Assembly (NCBI GenBank): GCA_036399835.1
Contig: DASWMI010000020.1
Coordinates: 1-35,687 of the forward strand
Source of the DNA: DASYML01 sp036399835
GTDB taxonomy: Bacteria; Acidobacteriota; Blastocatellia; Pyrinomonadales; Pyrinomonadaceae
Length of the DNA: 35,687 nt
Direction of reading: 5' to 3'
The notes beneath the pieces were generated by a model. It was not told where the DNA came from and searched no databases. It saw only the letters and a program-made list of their open reading frames with translations. How positions within the stretch are numbered: the stretch's first letter is position 1; each line of letters opens with the position of its first letter. Shown here in pieces: positions 16,302 to 24,366 of this stretch. The position numbers were made by a program, and so were the translations under genes.

Positions 16302-17813
16302 GTGGCCGAAGCTATCGAAGAGAAGAGACGTGCGACGCTCGGTGAAGTGGCGCGTGCGGTCGCGGGAAAGCTCAAGGGCGACGAGAAGTTGGAAGTCCGG
16401 GATGTCACGCATGATTCGAGGCAGGCGCGCGAGGGCAGCCTTTTTGTCGCCATCCAGGGCGAGCATCTGGACGCGCACAAGTTTATAGAACAGGTCATGG
16501 AGCAGGGCGCGCTCGGCATTATCTCCGAGCGTGAAGCGCCGGAAGATTTCAACGGCGCTTGGATTCAGGTTCGGGATGCGCGGCGGGCGATGGCGCTGGC
16601 CGCCGCGGAGGTTCACGGACATCCTTCGCGCGAACTGCGTCTGGTCGGCATCACGGGCACGAACGGAAAGACGACGACCACCTATCTCGTCGCGGCGATT
16701 GCCAGGGCCGCTGGCGAGAAGGTCGCCATGACGAGTACGGTCGAGTATCTGATCGGTGACGAGAGCGCGAAAAAGGCCGAGCGCACAACGCCCGAAGCGA
16801 CAGACATGCAGCGCCTGCTGCGACAGGCCGTCGAGGCTGGCTGTCGCACGGCTGTCATGGAATCCTCTTCGCAGGCCATAGACCTGCATCGCTGCGACGC
16901 GCTTCAATACTCGGTCGCCGTCTACACCAACCTGACGCGCGACCATCTGGATTATCACGGCACGATGGATAATTACTTCGCCGCCAAGCGCAGACTCTTT
17001 GACGGGAGTCTGGGCCAGCCGCCGCGCTCTTGCGTCATCAATATGGACGACGAGAGGGGCGCGCAACTTGCGCTTGAGCTTGAGGAGAGCGGAGCGCGCG
17101 TCGTGCGGTACGCGCTCAAAGCGGGGGCTGATGTCACGGCCTCCGGCGTCGAGCACTCGCTTGAGGGGATGCGCTTTCGCCTGCACACGCCCCTCGGCGA
17201 GCGCGAGCTTCACTCGCCTCTCGTCGGTCGCCCGCACATCTACAATATCCTCGCGGCGGTTGCCTGCGGTCTTGAGCTTGGCTACGAGCTGGATGCCATG
17301 ACGCGCGCCATAGAGACCTGCACGGGCGCGCCTGGACGCTTCGAGCGCGTACCGCACGCGGGCGATTTCGCCGTCCTGGTGGACTACGCGCACACGGATG
17401 ACGCGCTCTTGAACGTGCTGCGCACCGCGCGCGATGTCGCCGTCGGGAGAGTTATCACGGTCTTCGGCTGCGGCGGCGACCGCGACCGCTCAAAGCGCGC
17501 CCCTATGGGCCAGGCCGCCGCCAGCCTGAGCGACGTGGTGATTCTCACTTCAGACAACCCGCGCACGGAAGACCCTGAACGAATCTTCGCAGACATAGAA
17601 GCTGGCCTGCACACGACTTCAAAGCCCTACAGGAAGATTGCGGACCGCCGCGCGGCGATTCAAGAGGCGATCAGGGAAGCGCGCACGGGCGACCTGGTCC
17701 TGATTGCCGGCAAGGGACACGAAGATTACCAGCTTATCGGTCAAGACGTTTTTCACTTCGACGATAAAGAGGTGGCAAGCGAGGCGCTGAAGAGGATGAA
17801 GGATGAGCGATGA
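16302..17813 (+). CDS. murE: UDP-MurNAc-L-Ala-D-Glu:meso-DAP ligase MurE
   Basis: MurE adds meso-diaminopimelate to the peptidoglycan precursor UDP-MurNAc-Ala-Glu in the cytosol using ATP. The 503-residue product has the Mur ligase N-domain (DVTHDSRQAREGSLFVAI, about 35-52), the P-loop GITGTNGKTTTTYL with Lys123, TSTVEYLIG, NLTRDHLDYHG, the central-domain APGRFERV and DYAHT, and DNPRTE at 418-423. DNPR identifies meso-DAP rather than lysine as substrate, in agreement with lysA nearby. The GTG start is chosen because it follows GGATGGTGA and fits the family N-terminus. It stands alone rather than in a dcw cluster, which is unusual but seen in several phyla. Confidence 0.97.
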   Translation: MAEAIEEKRRATLGEVARAVAGKLKGDEKLEVRDVTHDSRQAREGSLFVAIQGEHLDAHKFIEQVMEQGALGIISEREAPEDFNGAWIQVRDARRAMALAAAEVHGHPSRELRLVGITGTNGKTTTTYLVAAIARAAGEKVAMTSTVEYLIGDESAKKAERTTPEATDMQRLLRQAVEAGCRTAVMESSSQAIDLHRCDALQYSVAVYTNLTRDHLDYHGTMDNYFAAKRRLFDGSLGQPPRSCVINMDDERGAQLALELEESGARVVRYALKAGADVTASGVEHSLEGMRFRLHTPLGERELHSPLVGRPHIYNILAAVACGLELGYELDAMTRAIETCTGAPGRFERVPHAGDFAVLVDYAHTDDALLNVLRTARDVAVGRVITVFGCGGDRDRSKRAPMGQAAASLSDVVILTSDNPRTEDPERIFADIEAGLHTTSKPYRKIADRRAAIQEAIREARTGDLVLIAGKGHEDYQLIGQDVFHFDDKEVASEALKRMKDER

Positions 17814-17929
17814 AGATTTAACTTATTGATTCGCAGGTTCATCGACCCGGTACAGCAATAAACAGATGAATCAAAGGTTCAATAGCTTTACCTTTATACT
17901 TCTCTGTGGCTAATTTTCCTGCTTTTGAA

Positions 17930-18925
17930 ATGAACTCCAAACTCTTACTCTTTATCGCGCTCCCTTTATTGTGCTCGACGGCCTGCGCGCCCGCGCCCGC
18001 TTCCACACAGGCAGGGCCTGCGGCGACGCCACCATCTTTAGACAATCGTCAGAAAACGTCTGCGGAGACGAACAGGCCGCCCAATCCTTATGGTCCACCA
18101 GCGCTCCTGGGCACTCTGCAAGACCCCTCGATCAAGGAGAGCAGCGGGCTGGCGGCCTCGCGGCTGGACCAGAATCTCTTCTGGACACACAACGATTCGG
18201 GCCAAGGCCCGTATCTCTATGCTTTCGACCGCGCGGGAAAGAGTCTCGGAGTCTGGCAGGTGACGGGCGCAAAAGCTGTGGACTGGGAAGACCTCGCAGC
18301 TGGTCCAGGACCGGAGACGGGCCGCTCTTATCTATACATCGGAGACATAGGGGACAATGACGAAGAGCGCGCGCAGATAACCGTTTATCGAATCCCAGAA
18401 CCCGCCCTCAAGCCCGAAGATGCCTCTTCAACAAAACGCAATCCGCGCACGGCAACGGAAGTTGAAGCTTTCCGGCTGCGCTATCCTGACGGCAAACATG
18501 ATGCGGAGGCTCTGATGATTCATCCGTTGACGGGCGACCTCTACATCGTGACCAAGACTCTGCTCGACAACCCCGGAGTCTATAGGGCCGCGGCCCCGCT
18601 CAACGCTTCAGCCGTCACAACGCTTGAGCGGCTCGGCAATCTGAGCGTGCCCGGTATCCTTGGCGGGGCCATCACGGGCGGAGACATCTCGCCCGATGGC
18701 CTGCGCGTGGCGCTCTGCGATTACATGCAGGGCTATGAGTTGGAGCTACCCGCGAGTGCTCACAAATCTTTTGATGAAATCTGGAAGCGACCGATGGCAA
18801 TCATCGCGCTCGGCCAGCGTAAGCAGGGAGAGGCCATCTGTTATCGACTTGACGGCAAGGCCCTGCTGACGACCAGTGATGAGCAGCACTCGCCGCTCAT
18901 CGAAGTCGTGCGTCGCCGTAAATAA
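17930..18925 (+). CDS. Lipoprotein, probably beta-propeller
   Basis: A 331-residue lipoprotein. The signal sequence MNSKLLLFIALPLLCSTAC gives a lipobox-like STAC with Cys19, followed by a Pro/Ala/Thr-rich linker to about residue 55. The rest has repeated beta-strand motifs: IKESSGLAAS, LFWTHNDSGQGPYLYAFDRAG, WEDLAAGPG, YLYIGDIGDNDEERAQITVYRI, DAEALMIHPLTGDLYIVTK and ITGGDISPDG. This resembles a six- or seven-bladed propeller of the NHL/phytase-esterase-like type. I cannot name the substrate. An upstream GTG at 17906 would add eight residues but spoil the signal. It converges on the GH43 gene. Confidence 0.75.
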   Translation: MNSKLLLFIALPLLCSTACAPAPASTQAGPAATPPSLDNRQKTSAETNRPPNPYGPPALLGTLQDPSIKESSGLAASRLDQNLFWTHNDSGQGPYLYAFDRAGKSLGVWQVTGAKAVDWEDLAAGPGPETGRSYLYIGDIGDNDEERAQITVYRIPEPALKPEDASSTKRNPRTATEVEAFRLRYPDGKHDAEALMIHPLTGDLYIVTKTLLDNPGVYRAAAPLNASAVTTLERLGNLSVPGILGGAITGGDISPDGLRVALCDYMQGYELELPASAHKSFDEIWKRPMAIIALGQRKQGEAICYRLDGKALLTTSDEQHSPLIEVVRRRK

Positions 18926-18982
18926 AGCCTCCCCGCGCAGTCCTGGTCCAAAGAGAACGAAACCAGCTCCGGTTAAGCCTGG

Positions 18983-20089
18983 CTACTGGCCCGAAGGTTT
19001 CGGGATGCGGACGCCGATGGGGACGGGTTTGCCGAAATCCGGCGTGCCGTCCGGCCTCCAGTAAAAGCGCTGCGCCCTGGGCGAGCGTTGACTGCCGCAG
19101 CCCTCGCGCGGCTCCGGGTTGGCGTGATAGAGAATCCAATCCTCCTTGCCGTCTGGCGACTTGAAGAACGAATTGTGTCCAGCCCCGTAGGCTCCGGATT
19201 CTGGCGCTTGCTGAAAGACCGGCTGCGGGGATTTGGTCCAGGAGGTCTTGTCGAGCAGATTACTCTTAGCCGAGGCCGTGAGCATGCCGAGAGCGTAGCT
19301 GTCGGTCCAGCAGCCGCTGGCCGAGTAGATGAGAAACAATTTATCGCCGTGCTTTAAGACTTCCGGCCCTTCGTTGACGTTGACGTGAGGCGGGTCTTCG
19401 GGGTCTCTGTCCAGTCCGAGGTCTCCGACCTTTTCCCACTTGTATTCGGGTTTTGAAATCCTCACGCGCTTGCCTTCAACGGTCCAGGGGTTCTTCAAAC
19501 GCGCGATGTAGATGTCCTGCTGGCCGTTTGAATTGCCTTCCCACCCGGACCAGATGAGATAAAGTTGTCCCTCGTGCTCAAAGACCGAGCCGTCTATGGC
19601 CCACTTGTCCGAAGGGTCTGCGAGCTTGCCCTTCATCATCCACACGCCCTGCAAGGGGTCCGCCGAGCTGTTTTCGAGCACCCATAAACGATGCCTCGCA
19701 TTGCGCCCATTATCCGCCGCGAAGTAGATGTACCACTTGCCTTGCAGAAAATGCAGCTCCGGCGCCCAGATGTCCTTTGAGTAGGGCTGCTTCTCGGGCG
19801 GCGTCCAGACGACCTTCATCTCGGCGTTTTTCAAATTCGTCAGGTCGCGGGTTTTCCAGATGGTTAGATTATTACCCGTCGTCTGCATGTAGTAGTAAAA
19901 GCCTTCGCGATAGATGCTCCAGGGGTCTGCGCCCGTCGGCAGCAAAGGGTTCGTGAAGGTCTGCGCCTCGGCTGAGCTGGCACTACTACTGCGTTGGGGC
20001 TGGCTGCTCTGCGCGTAGAGGCCGACGCAGAGAGAGACCAGCAGAAGCAGAGAGGGGGCGGCTTTGAGTTTGATGAAGTATTTAGTCAT
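18983..20089 (-). CDS. Secreted glycoside hydrolase family 43 (arabinanase/xylosidase-like)
   Basis: This 368-residue enzyme has a signal peptide (about 8-26, ending LYAQ) and a Ser-rich linker. A five-bladed GH43 catalytic domain follows: GADPW with the general base Asp55, IWAPELHF (107-114), AIDGSVF with the pKa-modulating Asp166, and NEGPEVL with the general acid Glu240. A family closing segment, GAYGAGHNSFF and WILYHA, is present. GH43 enzymes hydrolyse arabinan, arabinoxylan or xylan side chains with inversion. The exact specificity cannot be read from sequence. The stop lies 57 bases from the convergent lipoprotein stop. It is the only clear plant-polysaccharide enzyme in the window. 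Confidence 0.9.
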   Translation of the reverse strand: MTKYFIKLKAAPSLLLLVSLCVGLYAQSSQPQRSSSASSAEAQTFTNPLLPTGADPWSIYREGFYYYMQTTGNNLTIWKTRDLTNLKNAEMKVVWTPPEKQPYSKDIWAPELHFLQGKWYIYFAADNGRNARHRLWVLENSSADPLQGVWMMKGKLADPSDKWAIDGSVFEHEGQLYLIWSGWEGNSNGQQDIYIARLKNPWTVEGKRVRISKPEYKWEKVGDLGLDRDPEDPPHVNVNEGPEVLKHGDKLFLIYSASGCWTDSYALGMLTASAKSNLLDKTSWTKSPQPVFQQAPESGAYGAGHNSFFKSPDGKEDWILYHANPEPREGCGSQRSPRAQRFYWRPDGTPDFGKPVPIGVRIPKPSGQ

Positions 20090-20107
20090 TTGAGTAAATG
20101 GACCAGA

Positions 20108-20698
20108 CTAGGTGGTGGCTCTGACAAACCTCGCGGTGATAGTCGTCCCGTTAAAATCCGGCGTAAAGATATAGTAACGATTGCCGAAGCGGATTCTCAG
20201 TCGGTTATAATTATTCAAGGTATGCTTATCAACAACCCCGCCGAGCGAAAAGTTTGAGAAGTCTTCGACCTCCAGACACTGAGCATCAAACGCTTTCTCA
20301 ACTTTAAATAAAGCATATGCAGCGCTTGAGCCTGGATGGAATCTTAACCTGAGCGCGCCGACGATTTCGCCTGAATCCGTAAACTTGACTCTAATCACGT
20401 AATCTTTGTGATGTAGAACATCATTCCCACCCTCTTCTATTTGATCGGCTGCGGAGAACTCTTCTTCGTAGCACCTGCCGGAATCAGCTTTAACGGAAGG
20501 GCTGGCAATCGGAGACGGCGTCGGCGGCGGATTAATATTCGCGTTCGTCTGAGAGACCTGTCGGCCTGCTATGTACAGCCCGGCAATGGCTGTGATGAGA
20601 GCCGCGAGTCCGGTCAGTATTCCGGGCAAGGTGGTCCAGAATGCCAGGAACATATCCAGCAGAGGCTTTTTAACCCGTCCTTTATCTTTCCTCTTCAT
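20108..20698 (-). CDS. Hypothetical single-pass membrane protein
   Basis: Unrecognised 196-residue protein. A basic N-terminus is followed by one transmembrane helix at about 24-45 and a Pro/Ser linker (PPPTPSPIASPS, about 57-68). An extracytoplasmic domain of about 125 residues follows, ending YYIFTPDFNGTTITARFVRA, which looks beta-rich. The start overlaps the end of the amino-acid permease gene by 17 bases, implying coupled translation and perhaps a functional tie. No catalytic motif was seen. Two Cys (CYEEEF and QCLEVE) could form a disulfide. Confidence 0.6.
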   Translation of the reverse strand: MKRKDKGRVKKPLLDMFLAFWTTLPGILTGLAALITAIAGLYIAGRQVSQTNANINPPPTPSPIASPSVKADSGRCYEEEFSAADQIEEGGNDVLHHKDYVIRVKFTDSGEIVGALRLRFHPGSSAAYALFKVEKAFDAQCLEVEDFSNFSLGGVVDKHTLNNYNRLRIRFGNRYYIFTPDFNGTTITARFVRATT

Positions 20699-22127
20699 CG
20701 GTCGTCGGCTCTATGTAGGTGACGCGGTTGTGGCGCGACCAGTAGAAGTAGATGGGCAGACCGAGCGCGATGAGCGCCAGCCCGATGAGCGATTGCTTGG
20801 GAGTGTTCCAGATAGTGATGCCGATGAGACCTGTCGTCACGAGCAGAAACAGGATGGGGACGACCGGGTAGCCCCAGGTGCGATAGGGGCGCTCGGCCTG
20901 CGGCATGCGCTGGCGAAAGATAAAGACGGAAGCCGTGACGAGGCCGTAAAAGAGCCAGAGCGCGAAGATAGCGTAATCGGTCAGGGTATCGTAAGAACCT
21001 GAGAGGGCCAGCACACAGGACCAGACGCCCATCACGACGAGCGCGGCGACGGGTACATGCGAGCGCGGATTGAGGCGCGAGAGTCTCTCGAAGAAGAGAC
21101 GGTCGCGCGACATGGCGTAGGGAATACGCGCGCTTGAGAGAATCGAAGTATGTAGTGCGCCGAAGGAGGAGGTCATCATCGCCAGCGCCATAAAGCTCAC
21201 GGCCAGCGGGCCTAGAAATCTTTTGGCCGTTTCCGCCGCGACGGATGAGGCCGCCGGAACATCCGCGATTTCGGTCGGCGTCATCACATAGTAGTAGCTG
21301 ATGTTGACGAAGATGTAGAGCGCGCCGACGATGAACATCCCGCCGATTAAGGCGAGCGGCAAATTGCGTCCGGGATTCTTTACCTCGCCAGCCATAAAGC
21401 AGACGTTATTCCAGCCGTCGTAAGCCCAGAGCGCGCCGAGCATCGCCGCTCCGAATCCGACCAGCCCGCCGCCGATGGGGCTGACGCCTTCGCACGCGCC
21501 GCCCGAATTTGCGAGCGCGAAGTTGGACCAGTGGCCGTCCTGGTAAAGATACGCGCCGACGCCTATGGCGAAGACGAGAGCGATTTTGATAAAGGTCAGA
21601 AAGGAAGCGACGCCGCCGCTGAATTTGACGGCGGCACAGTTAATCAAAGTCGTCACGGCGATGGCGACGAGCGCTATTAGTTGTATTCGACCGAAAGGAA
21701 TCTCGCTGCCAAAGATATTGATAGAGTAATAAGTAACATTGAGCGCGCCGCCGAGCAGGTCATTAAGAAAAATAGCGAAGCCGACGGCGAGCGCCGCCGC
21801 AGATGCCGTGCGCGCGATGAGAAATTGCGTCCAGCCGTAGAGAAAGCCCCAGCGCGGCCCGTAAGCCTCGCGCATGATGATGTACTCGCCGCCCGCCTGC
21901 GGCATCATCGCGGTCAATTCCGAGTAGGTCAGAGCGCCCGCCAGCGACAACAGCCCTGCAACGATCCAGACTGTGATAACCATCCCGGGCGTGCCGACGT
22001 TGCACGTCATGACGCGTGCCTTGAGGAAAACGCCCGTGCCGATCATGTTGGCGACGTTGATGGAGATGGCGGCGACGAGTCCCAGGCCGCGTATCAGCGT
22101 GACGTTACTCGGTGCAGGTGTTGACAT
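20682..22127 (-). CDS. APC-superfamily amino-acid permease
   Basis: A 481-residue, 12-helix transporter of the amino-acid/polyamine/organocation superfamily, nearest by eye to LAT-type antiporters. TM1 holds the unwound GTGVFL motif (NMIGTGVFLKA, about 27-37). TM2 and the following loop contain YSELTAMMPQAGGEYIIMREAYGP, shared by the family, and TM6 contains GAMLGALWAYDGWNNVCFMAGEVKNP. The substrate is probably a neutral or basic amino acid and cannot be assigned. It is followed with overlap by the hypothetical membrane protein, and lysA lies upstream on the same strand, separated by a hairpin repeat. Confidence 0.92.
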   Translation of the reverse strand: MSTPAPSNVTLIRGLGLVAAISINVANMIGTGVFLKARVMTCNVGTPGMVITVWIVAGLLSLAGALTYSELTAMMPQAGGEYIIMREAYGPRWGFLYGWTQFLIARTASAAALAVGFAIFLNDLLGGALNVTYYSINIFGSEIPFGRIQLIALVAIAVTTLINCAAVKFSGGVASFLTFIKIALVFAIGVGAYLYQDGHWSNFALANSGGACEGVSPIGGGLVGFGAAMLGALWAYDGWNNVCFMAGEVKNPGRNLPLALIGGMFIVGALYIFVNISYYYVMTPTEIADVPAASSVAAETAKRFLGPLAVSFMALAMMTSSFGALHTSILSSARIPYAMSRDRLFFERLSRLNPRSHVPVAALVVMGVWSCVLALSGSYDTLTDYAIFALWLFYGLVTASVFIFRQRMPQAERPYRTWGYPVVPILFLLVTTGLIGITIWNTPKQSLIGLALIALGLPIYFYWSRHNRVTYIEPTTDEEER

Positions 22128-22212
22128 AGGATGTTCGTGTGCTGCGGCCTAATGCGAAGGCCCGGCTCGCGGTCCAATCCGCAGCCTGTCAAGAATATTA
22201 AGAACAGATTTC

Positions 22213-22356
22213 AACATCAGCCACCGCAGACGCGAGAGGCACAGAGAGAGAGAAGACAAAACAGGATGTGATAAGACTGTTCAATATATCTTTCCTACTT
22301 ATGCTCTGTCTCTCAGTTTTGTTCTCTGTGCCTCTGTGCCTGCGGTGGCTGATGTT
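22213..22356. repeat. Hairpin (MITE-like) repeat, copy 1
   Basis: A 144-base element with perfect 17-base terminal inverted repeats AACATCAGCCACCGCAG (22213-22229 and, inverted, 22340-22356). The internal arms are rich in CACAGAGA/TCTCTGTG and the centre reads GGATGTGATAAG. The whole element can fold into one long imperfect hairpin. It lies 16 bases downstream of the lysA stop and may act as its terminator. It shares ends and centre with the copy at 30961. No ORF is inside. Confidence 0.8.
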
Positions 22357-22371
22357 CTGCTTGAAGAGGCT

Positions 22372-23799
22372 TTACCAGACGTCGCCAGCGAGCAGGTCTT
22401 CATAAGAGTCGCGGCGGCGAACCAGGTCCACGCGGCCTCCCTCGCGGACCATGACGCAGGCCGGAAGCGGACGGCCATTGTAGGGGAAGCTCTGGGCCAG
22501 CGTGTAAGCGCCGCTATTGAGGAGCGCGAAAACTTCGCCGGGCTGGACCGCTTCCGGCAGCCTGCGATAGTCGGGCAGCCGCCCGCCCCGCTCTATATCA
22601 AAATAGACATCGCCCGAATCACACAGTGGACCAGCAACCTTGTAGTTAATCGAGTGCGGCAGGTCTGCGCGCGTGGCCGAGACCAGATGATAGTACCAGT
22701 TGTAAGTCGTCATAGAGAGCAGCAGGTTAAAGCCTGCGTCCGTCAGCAGCCACACATCGCAGGTCTCCGGTCTACGCTTGATATTCTGGACGGTCGTCAG
22801 GACGAGTCCGGCATCGGCGATGATGCTGCGGCCCGGCTCAAGCAGGATGGTGACGCGGTCCAGGAGGTGTTCGGCCTCGGCATCGCGCGCCGATTCGCGT
22901 GCGATATTGAGGGCCGCAGAGAGAACCACGGAAGGCTCCAGGTTTGCGCCGAGCATGTCGCGCTCGTGTTCGGGGAGCTGGTCAGCCTGCGAGCTGTCGC
23001 GCAGGTAGTTAACGGGAATACCGCCGCCTAAATTTATGTGTTCGAGAGTATGGCCCGTCTCGCGGTGCAGCGCGACGAGAAAATCCCACATCGTCTTGAA
23101 GGCTTCGGCATAAGGCTCGACATCAGGGGTCTGCGAGCCGACGTGTATGTGTATGCCGCAGAGGTGGACCAAATCCGGATGACGTAGCCCGCGCCGCAGC
23201 GCCTCGGGGACTTCGGAATAGGAGATGCCGAACTTGGAAGTCAGGAGGGCCGTTTGCAAGCCGAGGTGCGAGCGCGTGCCGATCTCAGGCGTCAGCCGCA
23301 GAGCTATCCGCGCGCGCTTGCCGATGCGACGCGCAGCCTCTTCGACCAGCTCTATCTCGTAGATGGAATCAACGTTAATCGAGTAGATTTCGGCTGCGAC
23401 GGCCTCGTCCAGCTCGGCGGCGGTCTTGCTCGTGCCGTTAAAGATAATCTGGTCCGCGCGAAAGCCGGCGCGCAGCGCCTTATAAAGCTCGCCGCCGCTG
23501 TTGACCTCTATATCAACGCCTGCGTCGCGGACGCTCTTGAGCACGCCCATGTTCGAGTTGGCCTTGGAAGCGTAGCAGAACTTGATGGGACGCTCGACCG
23601 TCTCGGCGGCCTGCTTGAGCCGCGCGATGTTGGCATGTATGCGCGGCTCTGAAAAGACATAGAGCGGCGAGCCAAATTGGTGGACCAGCGCGGGCGCGTC
23701 CACCCCGTTAATCGTCAAGTGTCCGTCTACGGCCTCCAGATAGCCCGGAATGGTCCAGGCAGGAGAAGGCTTGCACAGCTTTGATGACATCGAAGACAA
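22372..23799 (-). CDS. lysA: Diaminopimelate decarboxylase (LysA-type PLP decarboxylase)
   Basis: LysA converts meso-DAP to L-lysine with PLP. The 475-residue product is a fold III decarboxylase. FCYASKANSNMGVL holds the PLP Lys79, and HIHVGSQ, NLGGGIPVNY and LEPGRSI bind cofactor phosphate. GPLCDSGDVY near residue 397 carries the conserved Cys/Asp of the second subunit's active site. It is about 50 residues longer than the common form, with an N-terminal extension and an insert after NLGGGIPVNY. The specificity could instead be for a related amino acid. There is no lysine riboswitch-like structure in the 174 bases upstream that I could see. meso-DAP use agrees with the murE motif. Confidence 0.85.
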   Translation of the reverse strand: MSSMSSKLCKPSPAWTIPGYLEAVDGHLTINGVDAPALVHQFGSPLYVFSEPRIHANIARLKQAAETVERPIKFCYASKANSNMGVLKSVRDAGVDIEVNSGGELYKALRAGFRADQIIFNGTSKTAAELDEAVAAEIYSINVDSIYEIELVEEAARRIGKRARIALRLTPEIGTRSHLGLQTALLTSKFGISYSEVPEALRRGLRHPDLVHLCGIHIHVGSQTPDVEPYAEAFKTMWDFLVALHRETGHTLEHINLGGGIPVNYLRDSSQADQLPEHERDMLGANLEPSVVLSAALNIARESARDAEAEHLLDRVTILLEPGRSIIADAGLVLTTVQNIKRRPETCDVWLLTDAGFNLLLSMTTYNWYYHLVSATRADLPHSINYKVAGPLCDSGDVYFDIERGGRLPDYRRLPEAVQPGEVFALLNSGAYTLAQSFPYNGRPLPACVMVREGGRVDLVRRRDSYEDLLAGDVW

Positions 23800-23973
23800 C
23801 TCCAGCAGAGATCAAGTCAGAAAATTCGGAAAGGAAAATCGAAGATAGTCCGTCGGGAACAAAAGCGTCAAGTTTGAGAAGGCAGAGCAAAAGCAGAGGG
23901 CAGCGATGAATGATGCACGGCAAGCGAGCTATCTTTTATTCATAGCTGCCCCCGCTCGGTTTGAGCCTGTCGC

Positions 23974-24360
23974 TTAACTCTGAAGCTGGCCCATCAGCTC
24001 GAGCGGATTCCAGTAGCCCCTGATGGTTTGAATCTTGCCGTCTTCGTTGACCTCTATGATGTCTATGCCTTCAAAATGGACGCTGCGGCCGTTCTTGCCA
24101 GTCCCGCGTCCGGTCCATTTGACGGCGGCCTGATTGCCCACGATAAAGACATGCTCTTCATGCAGGCCGACCTCCTTGAACGCGCCCACGATGCCATCGA
24201 AGAAGCGGCGCAGCTCATCGTGGCCTCTGTGGGGCGGCGCATCAACGGGGTCGTAGCTCAAAGCATCTTCGGCAAAGGTGGCGAGCCAGGCATCCGTCTT
24301 CATCTCGCGCGTGGCGGCAAAGTAGGCTTTGACGGCTCTCGCAACCATTTCAGGTGACAT
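23974..24360 (-). CDS. SnoaL-like / ketosteroid-isomerase-fold protein
   Basis: A 128-residue cone-shaped alpha+beta barrel protein of the NTF2/SnoaL superfamily. An N-terminal helical VKAYFAATREMKTDAW is followed by TFAEDALSYDPVD, the HRGHDELRRFFDGIV segment and the beta-sheet closing WTGRGTGKNGRSVHFEG and IIEVNEDGKIQTIRGYWN. AAGGAG with 9-base spacing precedes the ATG and overlaps the stop of the acyl-CoA ligase gene, six bases upstream, so both are co-translated. The usual role is isomerase, hydratase or ligand binding on hydrophobic substrates. The substrate is unknown. Confidence 0.82.
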   Translation of the reverse strand: MSPEMVARAVKAYFAATREMKTDAWLATFAEDALSYDPVDAPPHRGHDELRRFFDGIVGAFKEVGLHEEHVFIVGNQAAVKWTGRGTGKNGRSVHFEGIDIIEVNEDGKIQTIRGYWNPLELMGQLQS

Positions 24361-24366
24361 GCTCGT

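Noticed and set aside
16191..17393. 400-codon minus-strand frame across murE
   Set aside because: It lies antisense to conserved MurE motifs, is Arg-rich and low in domain signal, and reflects codon bias only.
23800..23973. Lysine riboswitch upstream of lysA
   Set aside because: The 174-base gap shows no L-box-like conserved core and an ordinary leader is more likely.
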